A DNA stretch of 64,000 nucleotides from assembly GCA_030141605.1 (NCBI GenBank), contig JAQGDQ010000356.1, positions 179,308 to 243,307 of the forward strand, written 5' to 3'. Source of the DNA: Tubiluchus corallicola (taxonomy: Eukaryota; Priapulida; Priapulimorpha; Priapulimorphida; Tubiluchidae). Position numbers and translations under genes: made by a program. The number at the start of each line of letters is the position of its first letter. Position 1 is the first letter of the stretch. A model generated the notes under the pieces. It was not told the origin of the DNA and made no database searches. It saw nothing but the letters and a program-made list of their open reading frames with translations. Of this stretch, positions 36,806-50,523 are shown in pieces.

Positions 36806-38865
36806 TGACACACCTGACATTTTATCATATCATTAGAAGATGTCCCAGCTCTTTTCGTTAGTCGCAAGAGATCAGTTCTTTTACTGGCTTTAGCATAAAC
36901 TGAATGGACATGGATGTTCCACGTTAAATCTCGAGCTATTTGTACACTTAAAAGTTTAACCGAATCAACTATTTTTACCTTCAAATTAGAGACGATAATA
37001 AGAGGAATATCAGGAGGCTGATTTACATATAAAAGTGAATCAAATTGATGTCACCTTTACTTATGCTAATGTGTGTCGTAACTGCATTAATATATCAGAT
37101 TTGTATGGTATTTTATAAAATAGATTGAGCAAATGAAATAGGACAAATTTTTATCACTGTAAATGTATCAACTAATCAATCAAGATGGATTACAACAGAA
37201 CCCTTCCAAAGCTTATTAGCAATATACTCACACTAGTAACACTACAGATTCAATAGCAACAACGCATCTTTCATTAGCGTTTATAGTCAATGAGAAATGG
37301 TTGACTTGGTCACCCAAGTGCAGCCTACACCAACTGGTGTTTCAGTAAACCTATTCGGTGTGAACAGGCTAGCTTCTTTGAAGCGCTTCGCGCCGAGGCC
37401 GCGTGACGTCAGAGGCACATAAACCTAGTTGCACAAACAGGAATAAAAGCAACCTGCGACGATGGAAGAATAAATCAATTTAAATGATGTGAATTTTTAT
37501 CGCGCAATGAAGCGAGTCTAATCAATAAAATCAGTTGTTAGTAGTGTTAAATCTGCGTCACAGTAAAAACTGAAAATTCACTGAGCTGGCGTGGAACATT
37601 CACGCGTAGAGTTTGTTTTCCAAAGATTTCCCACATTTAAAAATGCAAAATGTAAATCACTATTGATTAGCTGTACTTTTGATTCATTCATTTTTACTGA
37701 ATTGTATTGCAAGTTTTGTAACTGTACATAGTATTGTTATTGTGTGCGGTGTACTAATATCTACCATACTATTCGAGTATGTAATAAATAATAAATAAAA
37801 TTATTTTAGGTATAGATGTTTTAGGTATTCTTTCCTTGTAAATGTATTTTATAGTTTTTTAAGGTGTTTTTCCTCGTAATTATTATTATAAATGTATTTT
37901 TATCGTGTATTTCTCTGTAGATGCATCTGTTGAAATTTGTAAACAATGTAGCGTAATCTACATAAAATGTGTATCTACAAATTGCAAAACTGCAAGATTC
38001 TATGTGATGTTTTTAGGTATCATTACGTATTATTATCCATTAGAATGAAGCCAGAGCTTAAGAGAAGCACAACTTCTTTTTGAGGAAACAATTTATTTCA
38101 AGCTTTTGTTGTAACATTGTATGCCCAAACTAAATTTTGACAGTGAAAATGAAAACTGTTGTAAGCTTTCAATTCTATTCTTAACTGCCTTTTTTGTCAA
38201 TACACTAGAGCTGTCGGTTCTACTGAGAAAACCATAATCCAGATTACACGTGCGATGCTATAAAGATGACTCTATCTGCTAGATTATCATGAAATCCGTG
38301 CACGCGTTCTCAGCATCCGCATGGCTTTCCTCATCCCGAATAACGGCGAAGCCACACATAAACAAGGAAGCCAGTGTGTTGGTGATGACAGAGATAGGTC
38401 ACGCTGATGACTGCATCAGGGTATGGATCATGTTGCAGCATATACAGTGTTGAGCAGACAGGCTCGGGCTAATTTAAGATCACCGTGTATTAACCTTGTC
38501 CAGCTGAAGACACGTGTGTAAGAGTTTGTGTTGTGTTCAGCCGAAGACATTTTCATAATAACACGTGTATTCAGTAGCTAAACTGTTAGGAGGCTGTTTC
38601 TGTTTCCGTGTTTACCATCACCCTGTCCCAGATTCTCACCCCTCTTTTGCAAGGCTCTTCCAATGGCTTATGCCTTGGAAACTTTTATAATCATCATTAT
38701 CATCGCCAGTTCGGCAAAAATTAGAACAAAATGTTTTTCAGTTACATTCTTTGTGCAATTCGACCCAGTGCAAACCGTAACCCAGTACTCAATGATAGGA
38801 CCTACTTAATGTGGCAGGACTGGAACTTTCCTCATTATCAAGATTAATACTTTAAGATGAGATTT

Positions 38866-39222
38866 TGAAATGCTTGCACCACCTCGTAAAACGGTACTGC
38901 ATTGGCATCCCAGTGTGCACCACTGGCTCACCAAAAGCATTTATCTTTTTACTGACGAGATACAGTATCTTATATTTTATATTTTTGCTTAGTAAGTAAA
39001 GCCAAGTAAAGAGTGCACAACGAATGTTCTGATTATTTTTTCAAAAAATGAGCAATGTTATCTAAACTTGTTTCAAACGGCTTACCATTAAAATGGCTGC
39101 ATTTAATGGTTATATCACGGGAGTTCAAATTTACACGTTTTATACAGCGTTACTGCTAGAGCAAGCAAGATAGTGACCCAAAATTTCAAGACAAAATATC
39201 TTGTACTTTAATTTGTCAATAA
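38866..39222 (-). mobile_element. family C copy (reverse), truncated
   Basis: Reverse order of C blocks: CAGTGTGCACCACTGGCTCA, AAACTTGTTTCAAACGG, AAATGGCTGCATTTAATGG, TACAGCGTTACTGC. It abuts family B element B5. Confidence 0.55.
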
Positions 39223-39224
39223 AC

Positions 39225-39455
39225 CCCTTCACAGTTCCAGCGATTGACGATAATCGTGAAACGCTACGCACATAATTAAGTAAAGTCCACGCAGAAGAAC
39301 TGAAGTTACCGAACTGATGTTGCAGACGGCTTTGCTTTACCCACACGTCACGTGACGGTTGTAGCTAAGACACGTTTTGCTGTGGTACAGTTGACCTTTA
39401 ACCCACAGCAACTGCGCGTGCGCACAACGAAACTGTGAAAAGGCTTATCACGAAT
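39225..39455 (-). mobile_element. family B element B5, internally deleted
   Basis: Starts CCCTTCACAGTTCCAGCG and ends GCGCACAACGAAACTGTGAA, so both ends survive, but about 150 bp of the interior is missing compared with B1. Confidence 0.6.
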
Positions 39456-40288
39456 GTATTATGTCTTCTTGTCTATTCAAGGACGAAAAAACTTGCTGAC
39501 TCTCGAAAAGCAAATGGACGATGATTTTCGTAATTTCAAACAGATGCAACACACACAAGGCAAGATCAAAAGACGGTCACCAAAAATTCAGTAACATTTT
39601 CTCGAAATTAGGCATTCATACTAACGCCTGGCGCAAACACTAACACTTTTTATATAAAATAATAATGACAGACAATAAGAGAATTGTTTTGTTGTAGAAA
39701 TAACTTCTGGAATTCCAGTCCTCTAGGGACAATTAGTTTATTGAAAACAAACGCTGTGAAATGATTATTCTGGCTTCCAGACAGCATCGTATTTTTCATT
39801 TCAAATGATTTTCTTCATCTGTAAATTTTGCGTAAAATACCTTCACGCGAGACAGCAAAGAGTTATATACATTGTAAGTGCCGTTATAAAGTAGATCAAC
39901 TTTCAAAGTCAGCATTGTTATTCATAACTATGTGCACAGAAGCCATTTTACTGGAATTTTCCTGGATTTTCCCATTTCACTTTTTACACGACGACTGACT
40001 AGACAAAATTGTGCGAAAGAGCTTGGATACTGACTATATTTGCACAATTTAGAACGAAATCGTATTTTCAAAAACTTGCGAATTCTTGTGAAGTTATACT
40101 TAATGCGAACGTTTTTATGTATTCTGAATCTTTTCCATTAGTTCATAATGTAATTAAAGCCTAAACAGCAGCAACTTCATGTTAGACAGTTGAGTTGTAT
40201 ATATACAACTGTGTCAAGCTGTTCTTCACTGGTGGCTTTGGTATGTCAGTACTGAGCTTATATATATAAATTAACAGTCTCCATTCAG

Positions 40289-40775
40289 TTAAAGGAAACA
40301 GCAAGTCACTCACTACGTTGGGTTTATTTTGCTGTTATCACTTAAACTGTTTGTGGTGTGCTAAAGGAAAGAACAAATCACTCAGTATGTTGGGTTTATT
40401 TTACTGTTATCACTTAAACTGTTTGTGGTGTGCTAAAGGAAAGAACAAGACACTCAGTATGTTGGGTTTATTTTACTGTATCACTTAAACTTAGAACTAT
40501 ATAACAAAGAAATTTGCAAAGAACTGCCTATAAAGCGTCGTGTTTGCTGCCACTCACTAGAAAATCATGACGTCACTGAGTGTTTGTTTTTGGTGAATCA
40601 GTGGTGCACACTGGACGTTGGGTTTATTTTACTGTATCACTTAAACTTAGAACAATATGACAAAGAAATTTGCAAAGAACTGCCTATAAAGCGTCGTGTT
40701 TGCCGCCATTCACTTGAAAATCATGACGTCACTGAGTGTTTGTTTTTGGTGAATCAGTGGTGCACACTGGGATTG
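40289..40775 (-). mobile_element. family A/C chimeric element with repeated ends
   Basis: Starts at TTAA (40289). The family A terminal ~72-bp block with the GTTTGTGGTGTG spacer is repeated three times, followed by two ~155-bp copies (about 40460-40614 and 40616-40770) of a chimera: family A body, then a CATGACGTCACTGAG motif, then a family C-like segment (GTGAATCAGTGGTGCACACT). It is a nested or recombined element. Confidence 0.55.
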
Positions 40776-41156
40776 CGCTACAGTACCGTTTTAATAGGCG
40801 TCGCGAATACTTTAAATTATTAAAAATTTTCTTTTCCAATTACATAAGTCTTTCAAACTGGCAAGCGTAATGCTAAGATGGAAAGTTCTTTAGCATATCA
40901 TTAAATCCCCCCCTTTCTTCCTTATCCATGAATCATGACTGAATATGCAAGTTCAATTATGACTATGGTAACATATAATATAGCTGTTATGAATTCATGA
41001 TTCATGAGTTTTTCTTTATTTAACTAAACAAATTTTGCTCTTAGACAAATACACGGTGAGTTAGCACAGTAAGAAGTCTACATACTAAAAACAACTTGGC
41101 AACACTAGTTGGTTAATGGAATGCTGAAAGTGTGGCTAAGTACATCATTCAAAGAA

Positions 41157-41312
41157 TAAGAAAGCCCTCCACTTACATAAAGCTTAAAAAATTCGTCTTG
41201 ACATGTTACACCAATTACATACTACCCTTTTGCATATAACGCTTGCGTCGGAAGTAACGCTGTATGCAACATGTAATCAACATATCAGCCTATGTAAGTA
41301 ATGGGGCTCCAT
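41157..41312 (+). mobile_element. short palindromic family C derivative
   Basis: Carries the C start (CTTACATAAAGCTTAAAAAA, GTCTTGACATGTTACA) and closes with AACATGTAATCAACATATC and CTATGTAAGTAATGG, so its two ends are roughly inverted. A 155-bp deleted form. Confidence 0.45.
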
Positions 41313-41914
41313 AATGACAGATTTCTTGATTCAAAATTTCAAAGCGAACACAAAGTTATATCACGTTATAACTAGTTCGACTTTTAGAAATTGGTAAAAT
41401 TTCGTTATCTATGCAGTTAGGAAATGTAGTCTTTAATGCAGGAATTCTCCTTCATCAGAAACGACAATGAGAAATGCCAACTTTAATAAGAATCCAAGTA
41501 AAAAGTCATAGGTAAAAAGTCATAAGAAAAAAAGTCACAGGAAAAAACTCTAGCCCAAACCCTGACCCTAGAATTGTGACTTTTTCTATTGACTTTTTTC
41601 GGGATTTTTTTCCTGTGGCTTTCTGGTCACATATAATACGTAGTACAAGACTTTATTCACTGACACTTATATGAAACCGCTCAACATACGGTGGAAAAAA
41701 TGAGTTTTTTTAAACGGCTTACCAAGGAATCAGATTTGTTTTTAAAAGGGACAAAACAGGGGATTGCTGGTACATGAAAGTAAAGCACAACGTGCTTGGT
41801 TTTTTAATAAGAGAAAAAATATACATTAATTAATTAGACTTAGTCATTCCTTATTACATTTAATCGAACGCTTTACAGCACGATATTTTGCTAAAAGCGA
41901 CGAATATCAACAAA

Positions 41915-42112
41915 CTGCGCATGCTCTAAGTGGCAACACCAATAAACTGCGTATGTTGCACGTGGCAACACCAATAAACTGCGCATGTTGCACGTGGCAA
42001 CACCAATAAACTGCGCATGTTGCACGTGGCAACACCAATAAACTGCGCATGGTGTACGTGGCAACACCAATAAACTGCGCATGGTGTACGTGGCAACACT
42101 AATAAAGTGCAC
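41915..42112. repeat. 32-bp tandem, six copies
   Basis: Unit TGCGCATGTTGCACGTGGCA + ACACCAATAAAC. Most units contain GCACGTGGC, an E-box core. Confidence 0.88.
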
Positions 42113-43264
42113 TAAAAACACATTCTTTATTTGTCATGTATTTTTAAATTTTCATGAATACAGCAACATATAAAGACTTGTGCATTTCTACTCCAAACTA
42201 AGCTGAAATATATTTTCAACCAGATTTTGGTAAGAACAGCTATTTGTGAATGAAACGGAAACAAGATTTGTTAAAGTCTAGTTACTGTATAAACCTTTGC
42301 AGCATTTAAAGATTACCGTATGTAATGCACTGCACAATACACTTTCAATAGGACTATTGACAAGCATTAATCCAGGGACCAGAAATTATAAAAACATCTC
42401 CTAAGCACGAAAAGTGGATTCTGTCTAGATTTCATTGGCATGTACACCTACAGAAAATCGTACTCAATCAGTCTATAGAGAGATTGATTTCTACACACTA
42501 ATGTGGCTAATGCGGCACATTGAAAAGGCCACGACTACAGATTCTAAAGAGAAAAATGAAATGGAAGCGACAGACGAGGGCGCCGCAATCAATAAAGAAA
42601 GTTTACGGGATCTGCCACACCAAATGATCACTAAATCCACGGGGCGTAATAAAGACATGATAGTTCTGTTTTTTACGTCTCATCAATTTGATTTAAGTGC
42701 TGAGGAAAGCAAAAACTGGGAAAGCAATAGGTTTATCACAAGTGCAGGTACTCAGGGCTTATGATGGCGTGTTAAACATTAAAAACAACAGAAATCAAAA
42801 GCATGCTTTCTTTAAAGGAAGACAGGATGATTTTTCATATCCTACCCCATTTTCAAGTCCGATAAAGAATAATATATTAAAAATTTAATTAACAGCGGGC
42901 GAGCCCAACTATTGATGGCATCACAAACTAACATGATTTTCAACAGCAAAAATATTCCACGAGCATGTTGCACGTGTTTGCGTAAGCAAAAATTGAAGTA
43001 CAGTTTTACTATAAGATATACTTTGCAAGTTTTAAGATAAAAATTTAAAATTTATTGAACAATGCATTTTCGAAATGCAGGTGCTAGTGCCCGTCTAACT
43101 AGCAAATGACGAAATGCATGTAACAGTGAAGAACTAGTAGCGCGAATGCGAAATTGTGTTTGTGTGGTTTCACGCAAATCATTTTTGAAAAAAAGTATGT
43201 TTGCTTTTAATATTTTAAAGAGTAGATTGTTTTGACCTACAGTTTAAGAATGGGTTCGGTTTTG

Positions 43265-43695
43265 CTTCAACAGTCACAGTTTTAAATTTTCATGAATATA
43301 AATCTTGGACTGTGGATGCTTCAACAGTCACAGTTTTAAATTTTCATGAATATAAATCTTGGACTGTGATGCTTCAACATCACAGTTTTAAATTTTCATG
43401 AATATAAATCTTGGACTTGGATGCTTCAACAGTCACAGTTTTAAATTTTCATGAATATAAATCTTGGACTGTGGATGCTTCAACAGCCACAGTTTTAAAT
43501 TTTCATGAATATAAATCTTGGACTGTGGATACTTCAACAGTCACAGTTTTAAATTTTCATGAATATAAATCTTGGACTGTGGATGCTTCAACAATCACAG
43601 TTTTAAATTTTCATGAATATAAATCTTGGACTGTGGATGCTTCAACAGTCACAGTTTTAAATTTTCATGAATATAAATCTTGGACTGTGGATGCG
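43265..43695. repeat. 54-bp tandem, eight copies
   Basis: Unit GCTTCAACAGTCACAGTTTT + AAATTTTCATGAATATAAAT + CTTGGACTGTGGAT. Two early copies carry 1-2 bp deletions. The open frame with an 18-residue period is an artefact. Confidence 0.9.
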
Positions 43696-44076
43696 GTGCG
43701 AAGAAGTTATTCGAGACCAAATTCAGTTTCTGCTCTAAACAAGATTTGTGAGAGAATCTTTTGGTCTTGTTGACACTTAAACTCTATTTCTCCTTAAGAA
43801 GTAGATAGGCCCATCTCAAAATTAGGCATGTGTGCGAGAGAAAGCGTACAATTTAACACAAGACAACCATATTATACAGAATGAGTAGCTGTTTGAACTC
43901 TCAAACCTGGCAATGTGATACCACAGGCACTGTGAAAACAATACCGTACACAGCACAGCAGCCATTCATTGTTTAACACACATTTGAGACACACCTGGGA
44001 ATAACAAGGCTTCTCTAAGCCTTCTGTGTAAGTTTGAAGGCACAGTCTGTATTACACTTGTGGAACTTAAACATTG

Positions 44077-44466
44077 CAGCTCTCATCCACATGCGGAGGG
44101 ATCGTGGATGGCAATTCTGTAGGCCATACAAATACACTGTGTCCAGCTATTTAGACCAGCTCTCATCCACATATGGAGGGATCGTGGATAACAATTCTGT
44201 AGGTGCCCTTGCAAATCCACTGTGCCAGGTATTTAGACCAGCTCTCATCCACATGCGGAGGGATCGTGGATGGCAATTCCACTGTGCCAGGTATTTAGAC
44301 CAGCTCTCATTCACATATGGAGGGATCGTGGATAACAATTCTGTAGGTGCTCGTACAAATCCACTGTGCCAGGTATTTAGACCAGCTCTCATCCACATAT
44401 GGAGGGATCGTGGATAACAATTCTGTAGGTGCCCTTGCAAATCCACTGTGCCAGGTATTTAGACCA
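44077..44466. repeat. ~80-bp tandem, five copies
   Basis: Units start AGCTCTCATCCACATGCGGA near 44077, 44158, 44238, 44305 and 44385; two copies have internal deletions. Confidence 0.85.
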
Positions 44467-44700
44467 AACAAGACCTCAAGACCTTTATTTGATCAGTAGA
44501 TTACTCCCAGCTTGTTAAGGACAAAAACAACTAAACCAATTCATGTTGTTTATTTTGTACGAGGATGAAGTAAACAAGAATTGTCGAGAAACAAAAATCA
44601 ATCGTTGCATTTTGTGTCTACATGATGAACTAAGTGCTCTACTGCACTTACACACTTCAGAGGTTTCTAATGCCTGTTTTAAAAGCGTAAAACTCAAACC

Positions 44701-45334
44701 TTAAAGGAAAGAATAAGTCACTCAGTGTGTTGGGTTTGTTTTACTGTTATCACTTAAACTTAGAAAAATATAACAAACAGATTTGCAAAGAAGTAAATAT
44801 AACAAACGAATTTGCAAAGAAGTAAATATAACAAACAAATTTGTAAAGAACTAAATATAACAAACAAATTTGCAAAGAACAAATTTGCAAATTTGCATCT
44901 ATTTTGCATGTATTTAAAATATTCTACCTCTGAACAGAAATTTTCAGGCGTGGTGGTTGCCGCCATTCACTTGAAAATCATGACGTAACTGGGAGACTTC
45001 ATGACTTTTTCGTAAGAGTCTCGTGGCTTAAACTAATTCAAACTTCTGCAGCTTACCTAATATTTACGCAAAAACATTAAATCTACTTTTTTGGTAAAAA
45101 CTAATTATACTTTTGATGAAGACTGACAGTGCGCTACTTTTCTTCAAGATGAATGACGTCATTGGAAGAAGAATGAGCATTGAAAATGTGAGTGTCAAAG
45201 CATGATCACGACTTTAAAATGATTTTATTAGTTACACGAGGTGCTTATAGAAGTTTTATTACTAAATCCTTCTAATATTTTTCGTGAAAATTGAAATAAA
45301 CCTGACCTCCTAGAAAGCTTGATCTTTCCTTTAT
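44701..45334 (-). mobile_element. family A element A5 (reverse) with internal tandem
   Basis: Reverse-oriented copy beginning TTAAAGGAAAGAATAAGTC and ending GATCTTTCCTTTAT. It contains a short internal tandem (about 28 bp, AACAAATTTGCAAAGAAGTA-like, roughly 44770-44890) not seen in other copies. It ends only about 30 bp from scrib exon 3's donor. Confidence 0.7.
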
Positions 45335-45361
45335 AATACATATAACATTTTCTTAAACTCA

Positions 45362-45466
<105 letters not shown>

Positions 45467-45517
45467 CTACAAACGTTAATACACACGTGTATTACAGAAA
45501 TGAACATAAGACAAATT

Positions 45518-45606
45518 AGGATTAGGATTAGGGTTGTAAGTAGGGTTAGAGTTGGGATTAGGGTTAGGATTGGTGTTAGGGTTACAGTTAGGGTAGGTTA
45601 GGGTAT
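45518..45606 (+). repeat. interstitial telomere-like TTAGGG repeats
   Basis: Degenerate run of GATTAGGGTTAGGATTGG-type units. TTAGGG is the telomere unit in most non-arthropod animals. It begins about 75 bp upstream of scrib exon 3's acceptor. Confidence 0.7.
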
Positions 45607-46004
45607 TCAAACTGTGTTGGAAATTGTAAACTCCATCCCAAACTTTTTAGTGGAATCGGATTAGATATCGGAATTGTTAAAAATTTTGGTATCTTGTCAT
45701 CACTACTACTAGTTTTGTAAGATCACTGAGAACATCTTCCATGGAAATAGTGATCTTCTGTAGAAGTCAAATTATTTTTATAAAAGATATGTTTTACAAG
45801 AATTTGACACGACAGAAAAATACTCTATAATCTTTAATAGCACTTAAAATACTAACATACATCTAAGTGTCTCGAAATTTTTTTTTAAAACTTAACAAAT
45901 TTGTTTACTTAAAACTGTACATGTCTCTGCAATTTCTTCTGTTACAACCTCGTTTATTTTGAAAAGTTAAATTCTATTCTGTTGCAGTTTCGGTTTGTGC
46001 CTGT

Positions 46005-46130
46005 GTATCAATGTGTTATTTATTCCTCTTTTTCGCTTCATTTATAGTTTAATAATGGCTTCAATAGCCGAAACGATCGTTGCTCAATAAACATGGTGAT
46101 AGCAAAAATCATAAGACGAATTCACGGATC
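46005..46130 (+). repeat. dispersed repeat, copy 1 (possible retrotransposon 3' end)
   Basis: Shares TTTATAGTTTAATAATGGCT, the CGAAACGATCGTTGCTCAAT block and AATAAACA with 60868-60990. The CGAAACGATxGTxxCTCAATAAA layout resembles 3' ends of some retroelements; no coding part is preserved. Confidence 0.45.
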
Positions 46131-46870
46131 GTGACGTTTATATTTCGAAACACATCAGAGGTGGAGTAAATGAATCCTAGAAATGCTACTAGAATAATGA
46201 ATAAGCCACCAGTGGGTGATTTATTCTATGTCCAAAAATTCAGTAGATGGGCTTGTAACATGACTATATCAATCAAATTATTATTCATGTGCATACTTCT
46301 TTGATATTAATGTTTCTGCTTTTTATTTTTTTATAAGAAAGAATGAATCTTGTATTCTTGCAGCCATCCATGAAATCCGTCTATGACTTTTGATATGTTG
46401 ATATTTTTGCAATATATTTATTATTATGTTTACTTTCTTCGTAGCTTAGTTTCAATCAATCAATCAATTTATTATTTTACAATTTCAATACTCAAGTGTA
46501 CGTGATTACAATATTTATTACTATATAGATTTGTATCATAGCAAGAAGCCAACTGGTCACACTAATCAAGAATGCATCATATAATATTTACTATTTAAAT
46601 AGCACTTAACAGTATAGACTGTACGTCAGCAAGGAACACTGTGTCAGCATGCTGTAGTGAGCGTGACGTCAAACCTCCACCAAGCAAAGCTGACTGGCTT
46701 CAGATTAACTGAGCTTGAAGCCAATATAAACAGATTCCTTGCTTAAATTAAATTCCTCCAGAGAAACATTGGATGATGTACTATAATGACAGCAGTAAAG
46801 TGGAGAAGAGAATGTACCACAACGAAGATGACGTAAACAAATTATATTTAACTAAAATCTTTGGTACGTG

Positions 46871-46946
46871 GGGCTCGTGGATGAGTGGTTAGACGTGTGC
46901 TCTATGTGAGTGGACGCTTAGGTTCAATACTCGCTCGGCGTGGTAT
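46871..46946 (+). other. tRNA-like sequence, weak
   Basis: Box A-like GTGGATGAGTGGTTAGA and box B-like GGTTCAATACTC at tRNA spacing. Stems are poor, so this is likely a SINE head or relic. Confidence 0.35.
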
Positions 46947-47077
46947 CATTTGCTGTTTACCTAACAGACGAAGAATGTATAACACCTCTGTTGGCTCAGT
47001 GGTTTGCCTTAACGAAAGGACCTTGATAATGAGCCAGGCTCCAACAATGCCTAGACATTAAGTACTACCTTTCAGTG

Positions 47078-47845
47078 TTTGCAATGCACCATTCAAGTTT
47101 GCAATGCTCGCATGACAGTGAATCATTCTCTGCCGAATTCAGGCTTGCAATGCACCCATGACAGTGAATCATTCATTCACTGCTGAATTCAGGCTTGCAA
47201 TGCACCCATGACAGTAAATCATTCACTGCTGAATTCAGGCTTGCAATGCACCCATGACAGTGAATTATACAGTGACGGATTCAGGCTTGCAATGCACCAA
47301 TGACAGTGAATTATACAGTGATGGATTCAGGCTTGCAATGCACCCGTGAAAGTGAATTATACAGTGATGGATTCAGGCTTGCAATGCACCCACGACAGTG
47401 AATTATTCACTGCACCCATGGCAGTGAATCGTGCAGTGATGGATTCAGGCTCACAATGCAACAATGACAGTGAATTATGCACCCATGACAGTGAATTATT
47501 CACTGCACCCATGGCAGTGAATCATGCAGTGATGGATTCAGGCTCACAATGCAACAATGACAGTGAATTATTCTCTGCCGGATTCAGGCTTGCAATGCAC
47601 CCATGACAGTGAATTATGCAGCGATGGATTCAGGCTTGCAATGCACCCATGACAGTGAATTATATAGTGATGGATTCAGGCTTGGAATGCACTCAAGACA
47701 GTGAGTTATACAGTGCTAGATTCAGGCTTGCAATGCACACAAGACAGTGAATTATACAGTGCTAGATTCAGGCTTGCAATGCACACAAGGCTGAATTATA
47801 CAGTGCTAGATTCAGGCTTGCAATGCAACCAAGACACAGAATTAA
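47078..47845. repeat. ~46-bp minisatellite, ~16 copies
   Basis: Unit GTGAATTATACAGTGATGGA + TTCAGGCTTGCAATGCACCCATGACA with several shortened units and an internal ~110-bp duplication (47395-47580). Confidence 0.88.
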
Positions 47846-48415
47846 ACAAATAACAAATAACTTTCAAGTCGTCAGTTACGACACGTTATTTTATCTTTAT
47901 CAAAATGTCAGTATTCAGCAGCCACGATATTTCTAATCCTATTTTTCTTTTTAAAAAGCTTTAGAAAGAGAAAAATAGTGGCTTCCCAGTACGAACACAA
48001 AGCTACAGATTGTATTTACGTTGCGCAATACGACCAGGGTATCTTCTTAAAGGGTAATAAACAGTCAGTTAGCCTGTTTGTCTAGTTCATTAAGCGGCCA
48101 TGTAATCGTAGATTGGGAACAAATCAATGTTCATTACACAGAGTCTTACTGTATGTACGTCAGACGAACCTCTAATCACGGCGGAATTATGACCTTTTGG
48201 GGCCCCTAGGCTAATGAAATGATGGGTGGAACCACCTTCTAACTCGCCCGCACTCGTCTTGAATATTTTTACTCGTGATGTGTTTAGCGACATTTACATT
48301 ACTTGAAGTAAACGTATAGCAAATTCTTTATTTAAATTAAAAGCACGTATTTTAACACAACCGTAGCAAAAAGCACATTTTATTACCAAATGTTAGCAAG
48401 GCTCGAGTGGCTCTA

Positions 48416-48968
48416 GGCTGCAGGCTATACTAGCCCAGACTTTTTAACAACTGTTACAAAAGGTCAAGAAACCTAAGCTGCAGCCTATACTAGTCCAGAC
48501 TTTTTAACAACTGTTACAAAAGGTCGAGAAACCTAGGCTGCAGCCTATCCAGCCCAGACTTTTTAACAACTGTTACAAAAGGTCAAGAAACCTAAGCTGC
48601 AGCCTATACTAGACCAGACTTTTTACCAACTGTTACAAAAGGTCGAGAAACCTAAGCTGCAGCCTATCCAGTCCAAACTTTTTACCAACGGTTACAAAAG
48701 GTCGAGAAACCTAAGCTGCAGCCTATACTAGCCCAGACTTTTTACCAACTGTTACAAAAGGTCGAGGAACCTAAGCTGCAGCCTATACTAGCCCAGACTT
48801 TTTACCAACTGTTACAAAAGGTCGAGAAACCTAAGCTGCAGCCTATACTAGTCCAGACGTTTCACCAACTGTTACAAAAGGTCGAGAAACCTAAGCTGCA
48901 GCCGATACTAGTCCAAACTTTTTACCAACTGTTACAAAAGGTCGAGGAACCTAGGCTGCAGCCTATAC
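48416..48968. repeat. 60-bp tandem, ~9 copies
   Basis: Unit GCCTATACTAGCCCAGACTT + TTTACCAACTGTTACAAAAG + GTCGAGAAACCTAAGCTGCA. Two copies lack 2 bp (CTATCCAG). Confidence 0.9.
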
Positions 48969-49715
48969 TAACTTATATAATAACCAGACCCTGCTTCTAA
49001 TCACTCACACACCAACTAAGTGCTACGTCTAAACGCTACAATTTTTAGCTGGCGTAATTCACTCAATACAAAATACCCAGCACACACATAACCACTCTCT
49101 CAAGGGAAGCCGTTAACACGATGTAAATGATAAATTAATGACAGCCCAGCCATTTCACAACTCGATCTCTCTAGTTTTCCACCCAACTCACACTTTAATA
49201 CTGTATCAATAATTAAGCACAGCAACACTCAAACTCTCTGTTCAGCAATAGCTAACATAATTTGCTATAGGGCACTCGAACAGTTAAACAGAAACTGTGA
49301 CGTATGATGATTTTACCCCCCCCCCTCCTTAAATGGCCTGCTTCACGAACAATTATTGATACTACTGAAATATGTATTACACGATATATGCAAGACACAG
49401 CTTCTATTAGGTCTAATATTAACCAGTGACAGTAGGGCCAATAGAATCTATTCAAATATGACGGTGACACCTCCACCAGTTCAGTGCCTCATCTTATAAG
49501 CATAGACTTGATGAAAAACATTCCAGTTTTGCCACAAACACCCAAACTGATTAGACGTGCTGGTTGAATGATGCAGTCCCACTTGCACATTAATGCACAA
49601 TGATGAAATGCATAAAAATGCCAATAGATTTTTTCATGTCTCCTCATCTATTCTAACACTTTAGTTAGACAAAGCTAAACATGTCATTTACATGCTGTCT
49701 TATTGTGCACAGCGC

Positions 49716-50112
49716 TCTATAAAACTCCCGCAATGACGACCATTAGGCGCAGCCATTTTAAGTGTAAGTCGTTTGAAACAAGTTTAAATAACATTGTGTA
49801 AACTTTGAAAAAATAAACAGAGCATTCGTGGCGCACTCTTTGCTAATTAAACAAAAGTGAAAATTTCTTTACATTGTCAACGAGTTCAATGTGTTTTTGG
49901 TGAGCCAGTGGTGCACACTGGAAATGTGACACAGTGACATTTTATGAGCTATGAGCTAAATTAGCAAATAATTTTCTTTTCTAGTGACACAAGTCTTTCA
50001 ACCAGATCAGCATGATTGTAACTAATGTTGGGTGGACTAATTGTAGCTAACTGGGTGGAAAATTTTTTGGGCAGTATCTTAAAACTGTCTTTTCTTCCCC
50101 TTTAAAAAATCT
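49716..50112 (+). mobile_element. family C copy, 5'-truncated
   Basis: Contains CATTAGGCGCAGCCATTTTA, TTGAAACAAGTTTAAATAAC, GAGCCAGTGGTGCACACTGG and a CTTTTCTTCCCCTTTAA end. The first ~100 bp of the family are missing. Confidence 0.55.
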
Positions 50113-50523
50113 AAAGTCTCCCCCAAACCTGATATATGTAAGATTATGCGCAAATATTCAAAGTAATAGTACTAACTCACTAAAAATACAATCTTAGTTT
50201 AAGCAGCAGAATTACTTGCATTTTGCATCAGAAATCACGCATTTGTTTTATTCCCCGGTCTGAAATGAAATCTCTTTCCACGATTTCCTTTTATAACTTC
50301 AACAGTTAGATAACGAGGGAGCACGTGCTGCAGAAAATATCGGTAAAATCAATTCAACAATATCGCAATATCTCAGCCACCGTAACTACTGCTTCTGGTA
50401 TGTAACATCAGATTAACAGGAAATTTCTAAATTTCTGCCTGAGATCATGAGATGATTCGCAATAACACGAAATCTTTACCGTCTGCAATATGTACGTGGG
50501 CTTATTAAATTTAAAAGTTATAA

